A DNA stretch of 64,000 nt from a bacterium (lineage in GTDB: Bacteria; Bacteroidota; Bacteroidia; Flavobacteriales_D; Crocinitomicaceae). The DNA lies in contig JANSYQ010000001.1 of the NCBI GenBank assembly GCA_024742305.1, positions 372,001 to 436,000 on the forward strand, in the 5' to 3' direction. Under the pieces are notes generated by a model. That model was given only the letters and a program-made list of their open reading frames with translations. It did not search any database and had not been told where the DNA came from. Both the position numbers and the translations under genes were made by a program. Positions 27,278-36,922 of the stretch are shown in pieces. Positions within the stretch are counted from its first letter, which is position 1, and every line of letters begins with the position of its first letter.

Positions 27278-29122
27278 TTACATTAATTCCCAGGCGCTCT
27301 TGTAGCCATTGATTCCTTCTACGAATTCGAGAAATTTCGCATAGAAATCGTCTTGTCCGATGGTAGCACTGTCTCCGATTACAATCAACTTTTCTTTGGC
27401 TCGGGTAATTGCCACATTCATTCGGCGGTAATCTTTTAAAAAGCCTATTTCGACATCTGCGTTCGAACGCACCAAAGAGATGATCACCGTTTCACTTTCC
27501 TGTCCTTGAAAACTATCAATGGTACTGATACGCATTTTTTCATCCAATCTATCTTTTGCTAATGCCACTTGCCCTGAATAGGGTGAAATGAAGGCTGTTT
27601 TTTGAGGTTGAAGTGCTTCTGAAACGATCAGTTTTTCAATCATATCTAGTTCTCCCTCATTCATTCTGCTTGTTCCGTCCTCCCCTGATTTTTCCTCGAA
27701 ACCGGTTCCTGCGGTGTCAAAATAAACAACATGGTTGCCCGTATCAGAAAGATGATCCGGTGTCTTTAACGCCCCTTCATAGAAATATTCACTTGAAAAT
27801 TGCGAAATTGAGGCGCGCATGCGGTATTGCGTGTCCAAAAGAAAAACATTTTGGGCGTTTCGAAAGCAGTGCTCCAATATCGATTGATTGAACCCGTTAT
27901 CGATGGCTTTTTGGGAAAGAACGGTTGGTGGTAATTGAAATGGATCGCCTGCCAATACCCAAGAGTCAGTGAGAGGAAATACTGCCCAAGCTAATGGCTC
28001 CAATGCCTGTCCTGCCTCATCCATGACCAACACGTCAAACTTAGCGTTTTCATCAAGCGCATTCTTCAAACCGACCGGAGTTCCCAAAATTACCTCTGCT
28101 GCATCCATCAACTTTTCATCAAAATAGGCTTTGATGTCCTTAACTTCCTTTCGAATGCGCTTTACCTCTTTTAGCAAAAGAGAGCGTTGCGCACGTTCTT
28201 CCTTGCCAAAGTTCCGTTTGTACTGCAGGGCCATTTTTCGCAGTTCCTCTGCCTGAATTTTCAAGCGTTTGATTTGCTTTTGTTCCTTGGACCCTTGCAT
28301 TCCGCCTTCAGAAGTGTGTGGATAGATGGCGTCATCCACTTTTAAGGTATTTCCAACTCGAAGGATTTTCACTCCCGAACGCACAAGTTCTGAGGCAATA
28401 TGATCTACAGCGGCATTGCTTGGTGCGGTTACCACAATACTTTTCTCGTTTGCAATCAGTGCCTGAATTCCCGCAACCAAAGTTGTGGTTTTACCCGTTC
28501 CCGGAGGTCCATGCACCAATAATAAATGTTCGTTTTCGACCATGGCAGCAGCCGCTTTTTTTTGACTTTCATTCAGTCGGTCATTCTCAATTGACTCAAG
28601 CGGATCAGATTTCTCTCCAAAAGGACCATTCCCATGAATTGCTTCGAATAGCTTTTTCATGTTTGGCTCTGTAGAAATTGCTTTCACCGCGTCCTTCATG
28701 ATTCCCTCTGTATGATGGTCAGGCGCCAACTTGATCACTACATCCTTATCTTCAATCCAATCAGGAAAATCCGGAGCATACAAGCGCACGGCTCCTTTTC
28801 GACCAGTGCCACCTAGGTAGATGCCTTTCACAGCTTCTGAAGCTGAATCATTCGAAGAACTTCCCCCCAGCAACACCTCAATGGCTGCATTCGATTTAAA
28901 CGCATCCGTTTCTAAGGCATACGGCAAATGAAACTCCAGTTCAGGGTATTCCGCATATCCGAAGTATTTCCGTGTCACTTTAATGGGGTGCAACGCTAAT
29001 CCTCGAGATTTTAATTGTTTCAACCCCATTCCGTCATGCAACTGAAATCGTGCCTCTTGCTCTTGCATTTCAAGGGCAATGGAATCTAAAAGTATCTGTT
29101 GATGTGGGTGCCGTTCGCTCAT
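27278..29122 (-). CDS. IGHMBP2/SMUBP2-like superfamily 1B helicase
   Basis: 614 residues. Walker A is GPPGTGKTTTL (about 205-215), followed by VVTAPSNAAVDHIA, the DEAGQ box in VLVMDEAGQALEP (about 370), GDPFQLPPTV, LDTQYRMRASIS, a C-terminal RecA lobe with ISTIDSFQGQESETVIIS and RRMNVAITRAKEKLI. This is the Upf1/IGHMBP2 group of 5'-3' DNA/RNA helicases. The N-terminal 150 residues (LKQLKSRGLALHPIKVTRKY) correspond to the 1B-barrel region of the family. Likely acts in nucleic acid maintenance in the cytoplasm; not essential context. Convergent with yceI and divergent from the lipoprotein at 29208. Confidence 0.92.
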   Translation of the reverse strand: MSERHPHQQILLDSIALEMQEQEARFQLHDGMGLKQLKSRGLALHPIKVTRKYFGYAEYPELEFHLPYALETDAFKSNAAIEVLLGGSSSNDSASEAVKGIYLGGTGRKGAVRLYAPDFPDWIEDKDVVIKLAPDHHTEGIMKDAVKAISTEPNMKKLFEAIHGNGPFGEKSDPLESIENDRLNESQKKAAAAMVENEHLLLVHGPPGTGKTTTLVAGIQALIANEKSIVVTAPSNAAVDHIASELVRSGVKILRVGNTLKVDDAIYPHTSEGGMQGSKEQKQIKRLKIQAEELRKMALQYKRNFGKEERAQRSLLLKEVKRIRKEVKDIKAYFDEKLMDAAEVILGTPVGLKNALDENAKFDVLVMDEAGQALEPLAWAVFPLTDSWVLAGDPFQLPPTVLSQKAIDNGFNQSILEHCFRNAQNVFLLDTQYRMRASISQFSSEYFYEGALKTPDHLSDTGNHVVYFDTAGTGFEEKSGEDGTSRMNEGELDMIEKLIVSEALQPQKTAFISPYSGQVALAKDRLDEKMRISTIDSFQGQESETVIISLVRSNADVEIGFLKDYRRMNVAITRAKEKLIVIGDSATIGQDDFYAKFLEFVEGINGYKSAWELM

Positions 29123-29179
29123 AAATCAATCTGAAGGACCAAATGTACTAAGGAATTTCGACCACCTCCTCAATTCTTG

Positions 29180-29187
29180 TATATTCG
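29180..29187 (+). promoter_or_regulatory. Promoter -7 box of the 29208-32169 unit
   Basis: TATATTCG matches TAnnTTTG with one mismatch, 20 bp before the ATG at 29208, and a weak TTTC lies about 20 bp further upstream. Confidence 0.4.
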
Positions 29188-29207
29188 TAGTAATAACCGA
29201 ATTACGT

Positions 29208-29840
29208 ATGAAAACAAGACTCGAACGCTTCACATTTCTATCGCTATCGCTCTCAATCTCGCTCATGTTATCAGGTTGCTTTGTCAACCTAAAGTCACAT
29301 ATCAACCGCGAGGTGAAGGTGGAGATTTCAGGAGATGTACCTGTTGTGATTTCTAATACGGGTAACTCAAATTTCACCACATATATGAATCAAGAGCAGT
29401 ATGTAAACGCTTTTCTTCGAGGTGTGAAAGGTGAGCTAGGCGGCACGGAGAACGTGATTATTGTTGAGTCGGGAGGTGAGTTTTTAGTGAGTTTCGATCA
29501 GTTGAAGGTAATGGAATCCACAAAAATTGAGAAAATAGATGACACCAATTCCGACGATCACGGAAAAGAATTTGAATTGACTACGCTGAACCTATCTGCT
29601 ACTGGAAAGGTGACTCGCGTTTCTGACGGATCCACACGTAATTGGTCCGCTTATAAGGATAAAAGTGAATCGACAACCAGCTCTAGAAGTGCCGGACAAG
29701 TTCTTACAGGCGACAACAAAGACAAGACGGAATACCGTGAAAAAGCTTTTGATTCAGGAACGGCGGAAGATTTAACAGAAAAAACGGGCCGACGTTCAGG
29801 AGTTGTGTTGGTGCGAGATATTGGAAAATTATTAAAATAA
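29208..29840 (+). CDS. Lipoprotein of unknown function
   Basis: 210 residues with a lipobox LMLSGC (Cys24). The mature part repeats beta-rich segments (KVEISGDVPVVISNTGNSNF, NVIIVESGGEFLVSFDQLKV) and then a polar, serine/threonine and lysine-rich stretch. No family is recognised. It is separated by 5 bp from the next lipoprotein gene, so the two probably form an operon and may act together at the outer membrane. Confidence 0.68.
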   Translation: MKTRLERFTFLSLSLSISLMLSGCFVNLKSHINREVKVEISGDVPVVISNTGNSNFTTYMNQEQYVNAFLRGVKGELGGTENVIIVESGGEFLVSFDQLKVMESTKIEKIDDTNSDDHGKEFELTTLNLSATGKVTRVSDGSTRNWSAYKDKSESTTSSRSAGQVLTGDNKDKTEYREKAFDSGTAEDLTEKTGRRSGVVLVRDIGKLLK

Positions 29841-29845
29841 AAGTG

Positions 29846-30856
29846 ATGCGCACGATAACAGTATTCTTAACAGCAGGTATTTTGGGATGTACGATATCCA
29901 GTTGCTCAGTAACAGGTACAGCAATGTCGGAAAACTCGGGTACACTTGAGGCAACCAAAGTTGTGGAAGTATCTAAAGACAATAAGTTTCTTTCCACCGC
30001 TGCAACTCTTCCCATTAATGCAATGGAGGTAAATGGAGGAGGTGTTAATTTAGGAATCCCTGTTAATGTAACTGGCTATGGTGGTCGCATGGGAAATGTT
30101 GAACTCAGTTTAAACTATCCCTTGACAGTATGGGACTGGAACTGGGACAGTTTTTCGAACGATGACCCTGTAACTAATGATGTGAATCGATTTCAGGGAA
30201 AGTTCATTTATGGATATCCCGTTTTTTCTTTTTTCTCATCAAAACGTGATGTTTCTGTGAAATTTGGCGAGTTTGATGACAAAAATTATTACGGTATCAT
30301 TCCCTCCCAATACCTCAACTCGGTTAACCTAAGGATAGGGGCGCTTAAAGACTTCGCGAGAAACGGCACCCTTTATCATTTTGATTATCTCAACGAAGAA
30401 TATGGAACAACCTCTATTTGGCCACAAGATGAAATCCTTGTGCGACAATCAAGCGTAGCAATTAGTCTAGGGGCTTCGTATCAACAGTTTATTGACTTGG
30501 TACTTGAGGGCGATGGTGATGGCAAACAGTTTCAAGGAAGAAAAACTGAGTTCTTAAACCTTTACTTCGATGTCAATTATCTTCTAACCTCCTCAATGGA
30601 TGAAGTGTTTCTAGAGTATTATGCTTCCGAGAGTTTCAATAACGGACCATATGATATGAGAGAAATTCTTCCTTTGCGCCGACTCGGATTTTCATTTGGA
30701 ATTGATATGCTCAGCTTTCAAAAACGAGATGGCAGTTTTAACGTAACTCAATCATTCGAATTTGGCACAAGGTCAGGTTATTTTGCTTCGTTTAAGGATG
30801 CTTGGTACCTGAGATACGCGATTCGATATGGCTTAGGATGGCGCCAAAAAAGGTAA
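29846..30856 (+). CDS. Lipoprotein, possibly beta-barrel associated, of unknown function
   Basis: 336 residues from the ATG at 29846; a GTG one codon earlier is in frame. A lipobox-like TISSC (Cys20) follows the signal peptide. The body alternates aromatic and polar residues in strand-like segments (NVELSLNYPLTVWDWNWDSF, LNLYFDVNYLLTSSMDEVFL), and the C-terminus YLRYAIRYGLGWRQKR could close an outer-membrane barrel. I do not recognise a family. Paired with the upstream lipoprotein gene (5-bp gap) and followed after 26 bp by an S51-type peptidase gene. Confidence 0.62.
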   Translation: MRTITVFLTAGILGCTISSCSVTGTAMSENSGTLEATKVVEVSKDNKFLSTAATLPINAMEVNGGGVNLGIPVNVTGYGGRMGNVELSLNYPLTVWDWNWDSFSNDDPVTNDVNRFQGKFIYGYPVFSFFSSKRDVSVKFGEFDDKNYYGIIPSQYLNSVNLRIGALKDFARNGTLYHFDYLNEEYGTTSIWPQDEILVRQSSVAISLGASYQQFIDLVLEGDGDGKQFQGRKTEFLNLYFDVNYLLTSSMDEVFLEYYASESFNNGPYDMREILPLRRLGFSFGIDMLSFQKRDGSFNVTQSFEFGTRSGYFASFKDAWYLRYAIRYGLGWRQKR

Positions 30857-30882
30857 AAATCTTTTAATAGACAATTTCTTCG

Positions 30883-32169
30883 ATGAAAATTAAACTCTTG
30901 CTTGTTGCCCTTGTAACAGTTCTTAATGCATCGGCGCAAAACTACGACTCGTACTTCATCGGAAACACAACCGATGCTTCAAGCACTCCAATTGGAGGTG
31001 TAGTACTTATGGGTGGAGCAACGGAAGAAGATGAAGCCATGAAGTGGTTTTTGAACCGCGCAGATGGTGGTGATGTGGTCGTTCTTCGTGCTAGTGGGGC
31101 AGATGGCTACAACGATTATTTGTACAATCAACTCGGTGTGACGGTTAATTCTGTCGAAACGATTGTTTTCAATGATGCAAGCGCGAGTAATGAAGCCTAC
31201 ATTCAACAGAAAATCTCGCAGGCTGAAGCTATTTGGTTTGCAGGAGGCGATCAATGGACGTACCACACATATTGGCAAGGAACACCGGTTGAAACTGCCA
31301 TCAATCAGGCAATCAATAATGGAGCTGTAGTTGGTGGTACCAGCGCGGGAATGGCCATCTTGGGTGGATATCGCTTTACCGCTGAAAACGGAACTGTGAC
31401 CTCGCCAACAGCCTTGGCAAATCCATATGACAACAATGTCACCATTGGTTCCACAGCATTCATCATGAGCAACTCGTATTTGGAGCAAACCATTACTGAT
31501 ACGCATTACGACAACCCGGATCGAAAAGGTAGACATCTCACTTTTCTAGCAAGAATTCTAACGGACTCAGGAATTGAAGCCAATGGTATTGCCTGTGATG
31601 AATACACAGCTGTTTGTATTGATGAAAATGGACTAGCAAGAGTTTTCGGTCAACATCCAACTTATGACGACAACGCTTACTTCATACGGCCCAATTGTGA
31701 GCTAGCAGATCCCAGCCCTGAAACGTGTACAAGCGGAAGTCCGCTTACTTGGAATCATAATGGCGCTGCTGCAAAAGTATACGCGGTAAAAGGAACTCTG
31801 ACTGGAACCAACACTTTCGACTTATCGGATTGGCAAACAGGCGTGGGTGGAGAATGGCAGGACTGGTCCGTGGCGAATGGAACACTTAACGAAGCTGTCG
31901 GTGCAGCTCCAAGCTGCATTGCTTCGCTTCTAGAAAAAGAAATCAGCTTAAGTATTCTTCCCAATCCGTCACGAGATTTTATTCAAATACAAGCCTCTGA
32001 CAAGGTGCACACTGCATGTATTTACAGCGTTTCAGGAAAACAAGTTCAAGCTATTTACGATGCCGCAAATTCCATCAATATTTCTTCACTTTCCGAGGGT
32101 ACCTATTGGTTAGAAGTCAACTTTGAAAACGGTCTCGCACTTCGAGAAAAGTTTGTGGTAATGCGTTAA
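30883..32169 (+). CDS. Secreted cyanophycinase-like S51 peptidase with T9SS sorting domain
   Basis: 428 residues. A signal peptide ends near NASAQ. The S51/class I amidotransferase-like core has VLMGGATEEDEAM, WFAGGDQWTYH (121-124) and the nucleophile elbow GGTSAGMA with Ser154; a histidine follows in ITDTHYDNPDRKGRHL. This is the pattern of cyanophycinase and related exopeptidases. A sorting domain ends the protein (SILPNPSRDFIQIQ to GTYWLEVNFENG), so the enzyme is exported rather than cytoplasmic as in cyanophycin users. Likely digests an external peptide or polymer. Third gene of the 29208 unit. Confidence 0.85.
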   Translation: MKIKLLLVALVTVLNASAQNYDSYFIGNTTDASSTPIGGVVLMGGATEEDEAMKWFLNRADGGDVVVLRASGADGYNDYLYNQLGVTVNSVETIVFNDASASNEAYIQQKISQAEAIWFAGGDQWTYHTYWQGTPVETAINQAINNGAVVGGTSAGMAILGGYRFTAENGTVTSPTALANPYDNNVTIGSTAFIMSNSYLEQTITDTHYDNPDRKGRHLTFLARILTDSGIEANGIACDEYTAVCIDENGLARVFGQHPTYDDNAYFIRPNCELADPSPETCTSGSPLTWNHNGAAAKVYAVKGTLTGTNTFDLSDWQTGVGGEWQDWSVANGTLNEAVGAAPSCIASLLEKEISLSILPNPSRDFIQIQASDKVHTACIYSVSGKQVQAIYDAANSINISSLSEGTYWLEVNFENGLALREKFVVMR

Positions 32170-32238
32170 ATGACCATCATCTTTTCTTTTCGTATTTTGG
32201 TGCTTTGGAACGAAACGTACCCCTGAACGTCTTTAAAC

Positions 32239-34503
32239 TTGAAGCGCTACCTAATCGAAATATTTGCCCCTGCAAACTCCCATACCAAGTATAAAATTTG
32301 GGTGGCTATTTCCCTGTTGATCCAGGTTTCTGGCGCCTTAGTTCCGGTAATGTTATTGCATGAAACCGGACAACTTCACCAAATCTTTTTGATAGCAATC
32401 TCCGCTGTTGCGTTCATCAGCTTGTTGATTACCACCACGCACTGGCAAAAGTGGATTGCATATGGACTGGCTTGTTTTGGATTGTTTATGGGCTTTACGC
32501 TAGTGGTGCTGGACCTCACCAATACAGGTCTAAATATTTATTTGCTGGCATGGTCGATGAGTGTTTCTTTGGGATACGGACGCGAACTATTCAACCTGAA
32601 ATGGTTCTTCTTATTCATGTCTTTTGTGCTCGTCCTCTTCGGGCTTGTGCTTTATTTTACGCCGCATACGGAGTACACTGGACTTGAAAGAGGCATTTCG
32701 GTTCTTTCGGGAGCCTTCGTGATAGCCATCAATATTTATTTGTGGTCGCGGGAAGCTAGAATGTCATCAAATCACTATTCGGAGCGCCGACAGAAATACG
32801 AAGATGTCGCGTCTTTAAGTGAGAAGATGACTGCGATTCTCGCCTCAGAACAAGGAGCAAAAGAAGCATTTCAAGAAATTGCACAAGCGGCGGTACCAAG
32901 TCTTCATTTGGATTTTTGTCGTGTTTATTTGTACAACGGCTCTGAGCTGGAAAGTGCTGATGGCAGCGAAAAGATCACCTTCGAATCAGGAACCATTGTT
33001 GGTGCGGCCTACGCCGGACAAGACACCATTATCAACATCAACAGTTCACTCTCCAACTACAAACGTGTTCCTTCGTTTCCATCGGCATCATCTGAAATTG
33101 CCACCCCTATTTTCAAGAACGAAGCGATTGCAGGCGTTATTTACGGTGCCAGTAACTCGAAAGAAATTTTGCGCGAACGCCATTTCCAAGCCTTCAGTGT
33201 TATCGCCTCATTTTGTGGATTAAAATTGACCCAAACTGATGCCGAAGCCTCAATTAGAGAGGGAGAAAGAACGAAGGCGGAGGTGCAGAAATATCGAGAA
33301 TTAGACGAGCTTAAAAACCGATTCATCGCGAATATTTCGCACGACCTGAAAATGCCACTTTCGTTGATTAAAGCGCCTGCGAAGCAAATCCAGCAGCAGT
33401 CGGACGACCCGAAAATTGTAAATCTTGCCAAGTACGTTACGAATAACGCCGATCATTTATTGACAATCGTCCAACAGTTGTTGCAGCTCAATCGAATAGA
33501 AAAGGGTGTGAACGAACTATACATTCAATCGGTCAACTTAAAAGACTTGTGCACTAAAGTTCTCGCGCAGTACGAACAGAGGGCAGCGTCAAAATCTATA
33601 ACGCTGGAAGTAGATGCACCGGACACTTCAATTGTCACAGATGCTTTTCGATTGGAACAAATCCTTCATAATTTATTGGGTAATGCGATGCGCTATACGG
33701 AAGCCGATGGTACCATCTCCATTCAAGGGCGTGAGCGAGACGGGCTCTTGGTTTGCACCGTTTCCGATACAGGAATTGGAATCCCGGAAGAACTGCAGGA
33801 AAAAGTTTTTGATCGATTCTTTAAACTGGACGAAAACAACCAAGAAGGCACCGGAATCGGACTTTCACTGGTGAGAGAGTATGTACAGCAGCTGGAGGGA
33901 ACAATTCAATTGGAGTCTGACGTGGGAAAGGGTACCACCTTCACCATTACCTTACCGAAGACGCATAGTTTAGCGGAGGTAGAGACCACTGGGGACAAAT
34001 TGGAAGTCGATGCCGTTGAAATAGCAGTGAACGAAGAAGGAAAGCCGCAAATGCTCGTTGTAGAGGACCATGCCGAGCTGAATGACTATGTCTGTTCGTT
34101 CTTCGAGAACGAATTCATTACCCACGCTGCGTTTGATGGTGAAGAAGCCTTGGAGAAAATGAGCGAACTATTGCCCGATATCATCATCACCGACCTGATG
34201 ATGCCTAAAAAAGATGGGAAATCATTGGTGGAAGCTATCCGAGCAAATGATAACTGGGCACACATCCCGATAATTGTCTTATCAGCAAAGTCTAAAGTGG
34301 AGAACAAAATAGACCTGTATGAAACAGGAGTTGAAAGATCCCTCCAAATCCATTTCAGAGGTTGCGTACAACGTTGGATTCACCAACCTCTCCTACTTCA
34401 CGCGAAGCTTCAAACAAGAGTTTGGCAAGTTGCCTTCGGATGTGCGGTGATTGGAAGCATCTTGTGCAGAATTACTGGAAACAAAAAATGGAAGCACCGA
34501 TAG
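32239..34503 (+). pseudogene. Hybrid histidine kinase, C-terminally truncated by an internal deletion
   Basis: The frame begins at a TTG at 32239; a stop 13 bp upstream and no ATG before residue 38 leave no better start. About five membrane spans fill residues 20-170, then a GAF-like domain, a HisKA domain with the phosphorylated His near 368 (FIANISHDLKMPLSLIK), and a HATPase with HNLLGNAMRYTE, DTGIGIPEE and GTGIGLSLV. A receiver domain follows (MLVVEDHAELND; Asp652 in IIITDLMMPKK) but ends abruptly at LYETG (residue 697), before its conserved Lys. The remaining 57 residues are out-of-frame nonsense. Normal members end with an AraC-type HTH, whose last part survives at 34331-34450. Confidence 0.8.
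34331..34450 (+). pseudogene. Out-of-frame remnant of an AraC-type DNA-binding domain
   Basis: A different frame from the kinase reads LKDPSKSISEVAYNVGFTNL followed by SYFTRSFKQEFGKLPSDVR and a stop at 34448-34450. This is the second helix-turn-helix of an AraC domain, exactly what should end a hybrid two-component regulator. The end of the receiver, the linker and the first HTH half are missing between it and the kinase frame. Confidence 0.8.
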
Positions 34504-34523
34504 CACTTCCATTTCCATTCGTT

Positions 34524-35789
34524 TTAGGCCGATTTCGCACTATCCAGCGCTTGTCCAATATCGGCAATCAAATCTTTGTAGTTTTCCACCCCGATGGACA
34601 AGCGAACCAACTTCTCCGTAATGTTCATGGCCACTTTGTCTTCAGGGCTTACATCGGCGTGCGTCATTGTCTGTGGATGCTCTGCTAAACTTTCTGTTCC
34701 TCCAAGAGATACCGCCAAGCGCATTAGTTTCAGGTTATCAAGAAAAGCAAAGGCTTCTTTTTCTCCTCCTTTGATATCGAAAGAAATCATGGCACCGTGC
34801 GACTCATATTGTTTGCTAATGACGGCTTTCAAGGCATCCGACCCATTTTCGGCCATTTCACCAAGGTAGTATACGCGCTCTACCATTGGATGATCGTTCA
34901 AGAACTTCGCAATGTGGGCTGCATTGGTTGCTTGCTGATCCATACGGACTTTCAATGTTTCCAAACTTCGCATCAATAACCATCCAGTCCAAGGTCCGGC
35001 CATATTTCCGAGGAAAGTTCTAAGTCCCTTTACGCGTTTCATCAATTCTGCTGAGCCCAAACAAGCGCCGGCAATAACGTCAGAATGTCCTCCGATATAT
35101 TTCGTTGCTGAGTACAACACCAAGTCGGCTCCGTGTTTTAGTGGATGCTGCCAAAGCGGTCCCATGTACGTATTGTCCACTGAGAGTACCACTTGCTTAT
35201 CTTCCGTTGAAAAATGAGTTTTTATCTCGGCGCACATCTCAATATCAATCACTGAATTTGTAGGATTCGCAGGTGTTTCAATATGGATCATCGCCAATTT
35301 ATCTCCTTTGCCCGTGGCTTTAATTCTTTCTATGATTTCTTCTTTTGTGTCCGTAGCTAAAAACCCTACCGAGTCGATGTGGAGCTTTTTTAGAAAGTGA
35401 TTGATGAAGTGATCCGTTCCTCCGTACACTGGTTTACTATACAACAATAAATCGCCTGGCTCCATAAATTCCATCATGGCTGTGGAAATGGCCGACATTC
35501 CGCTTTCGAAAACGGCTGCATCTTCTGCTTCGTCCCATAAACACAAACGATTTTCCAAAATTTCCAAATCCGGATTGTTCAAACGACTGTAAATAAGCCC
35601 CAACTCCTCAGTAGGTTCTTTTTCCCTCAAGCCATACGCCACTTCGAAAAATCGCTTTCCTTCCATAGCGGTATTGAATACAAAGGTAGATGTCTGAAAT
35701 ATTGGACACTTAATCGCTCCTTCCGATAAAGAAGGTTTGTATCCGTAACTCATCATCAAACTTTCGGGGCGCATTGTTGAATAATCCAT
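34524..35789 (-). CDS. Cys/Met-metabolism PLP-dependent enzyme (cystathionine gamma-synthase / methionine gamma-lyase type)
   Basis: 421 residues, fold type I PLP enzyme. The Schiff-base lysine is in YSATKYIGGHSDVIAG; YSRLNNPDLEILENRL, VFESGMSAISTAM and SLGGTESLAEHPQTMTH are family signatures. The MDYSTMRPESLMMSYGYKPS opening marks a bacterial subgroup annotated as cystathionine gamma-synthase family. It transforms homocysteine, methionine or cystathionine side chains; the exact reaction cannot be read from sequence. It is divergent from an Lrp/AsnC regulator, which suggests amino-acid-responsive control, with a well-formed promoter at 35808-35838. Confidence 0.92.
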   Translation of the reverse strand: MDYSTMRPESLMMSYGYKPSLSEGAIKCPIFQTSTFVFNTAMEGKRFFEVAYGLREKEPTEELGLIYSRLNNPDLEILENRLCLWDEAEDAAVFESGMSAISTAMMEFMEPGDLLLYSKPVYGGTDHFINHFLKKLHIDSVGFLATDTKEEIIERIKATGKGDKLAMIHIETPANPTNSVIDIEMCAEIKTHFSTEDKQVVLSVDNTYMGPLWQHPLKHGADLVLYSATKYIGGHSDVIAGACLGSAELMKRVKGLRTFLGNMAGPWTGWLLMRSLETLKVRMDQQATNAAHIAKFLNDHPMVERVYYLGEMAENGSDALKAVISKQYESHGAMISFDIKGGEKEAFAFLDNLKLMRLAVSLGGTESLAEHPQTMTHADVSPEDKVAMNITEKLVRLSIGVENYKDLIADIGQALDSAKSA

Positions 35790-35807
35790 AGTTCTAATAT
35801 TTTAACT

Positions 35808-35838
35808 CAAACATATTGTATAAACTAACATGAGTCAA
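35808..35838 (-). promoter_or_regulatory. Promoter of the Cys/Met PLP enzyme gene
   Basis: Minus-strand TTG (complement of 35836-35838), a 20-bp spacer and TATGTTTG (complement of 35808-35815) precede the ATG at 35789 with a leader of about 13 nt. The rest of the 142-bp divergent region is very AT-rich, suitable for Lrp binding. Confidence 0.6.
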
Positions 35839-35931
35839 TATTGTAGATTATTTTACTGTTTTTTGCATTTTTTTATTTCCATTTTTCTATTTTTCAATTA
35901 ATCAATTAACCGTTTTAGAAAAATCATCTAT

Positions 35932-36363
35932 ATGGACGCTATTGACAGAGCCATTTTGGAAATTTTGGAGGAAAACGCCAAGCTGGGCACCAAGGAAATA
36001 GCACAGCAGGTGGGGCTGAGTGTTACTCCGACCTATGAACGCATTAAAAAGCTTGAGCGAGAGGGCGTTATTCTGCGTTATACCGTTGAACTGGACAAGA
36101 AAAAAATTGGGCGCGGATTGCAGGTGTTTTGCTATGTGTCGCTAAAGGAGCACAACCTCGACTTGCTTCGTCGCTTTGAACAGGAAGTTATCGCATTGCC
36201 TGAAGTTGTATCTTGTTACCACATTGCGGGCGATCACGATTACGCGCTTTTGGTAGATATTCAAGATATGGATACGTACGAGCGATTTTTACGCCACAAA
36301 TTGACCACTATTCCGAGCATTGTTAATGTACGAAGCTCTTTTGTAATGAATGAAATACGATGA
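35932..36363 (+). CDS. Lrp/AsnC-family transcriptional regulator
   Basis: 143 residues. An N-terminal winged helix (MDAIDRAILEILEENAKLGT, then IAQQVGLSVTPTYERIKKLE) precedes an AsnC ligand-binding domain (VFCYVSLKEHNLDLLRRFEQ, VVSCYHIAGDHDYALLVDIQ). Such regulators form octamers that respond to amino acids. It is divergent from the Cys/Met PLP enzyme gene, its most likely target, and its stop overlaps the start of the GNAT gene by 4 bp (ATGA). Confidence 0.95.
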   Translation: MDAIDRAILEILEENAKLGTKEIAQQVGLSVTPTYERIKKLEREGVILRYTVELDKKKIGRGLQVFCYVSLKEHNLDLLRRFEQEVIALPEVVSCYHIAGDHDYALLVDIQDMDTYERFLRHKLTTIPSIVNVRSSFVMNEIR

Positions 36364-36922
36364 GACCGAACAAAGAAGAACTCGAAAAGTACTATCAGGT
36401 TCATGAGAGTGAACGCTTACTTTTCCGAAACTTGGAGAAGTCAGATATAGATCTGTGGATTCCATTTTTTCAGGATGAAGAAACCTTGAGTCAGGTGGGC
36501 ATGTTGTCTGGACCTTTCAAAAATATGAGCCACCCTGAACGCGCAGCGCTTGGATTTCAAAGTCAATGGACCGAAGAAAAAATGGCTCGTTTGGACAGTT
36601 GGCTGTCACTGATAAGAAAACGGGTGAGTTCCTTGGATTGGGTGGGATAATTTTTCGAGAGGAACCCGAAGCCTTCGGTGAATGGGAGATTGCGTATTCG
36701 CTGCTTCCTGAAGCCCGGGGGAAAGGATATGCAACGGAACTGGCTCGTTATTTTCGCGATTGGGCATTTGCAAATACTCGAGTAGAAAGTGTTGTTTCTT
36801 TTGTACATATTAACAATGTTGCTTCACAGAAAGTCACAGTAAAAAATGGAATGCATATAGATAAAGAACTGACCTTTTTCGAAATGCCTTGTAGATTGAA
36901 TCGGGTGTATAAAAACGCTTAG
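36360..36922 (+). pseudogene. GNAT N-acetyltransferase interrupted by a homopolymer frameshift
   Basis: The first frame (36360-36650) encodes an acetyltransferase N-terminus (ERLLFRNLEKSDIDLWIPFF) up to SQWTEEK, then becomes nonsense. A second frame, entered at the A6 run 36577-36582, carries the rest: NGSFGQLAVTDKKTGEFLGL, GEWEIAYSLLPEARGKGYAT with the acetyl-CoA-binding R-G-K-G-Y-A loop, and VHINNVASQKVTVKNGM. Adding one A fuses them into a normal 187-residue RimJ/RimL-type GNAT. It is translationally coupled to the Lrp gene. Real lesion or sequence error. Confidence 0.85.
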
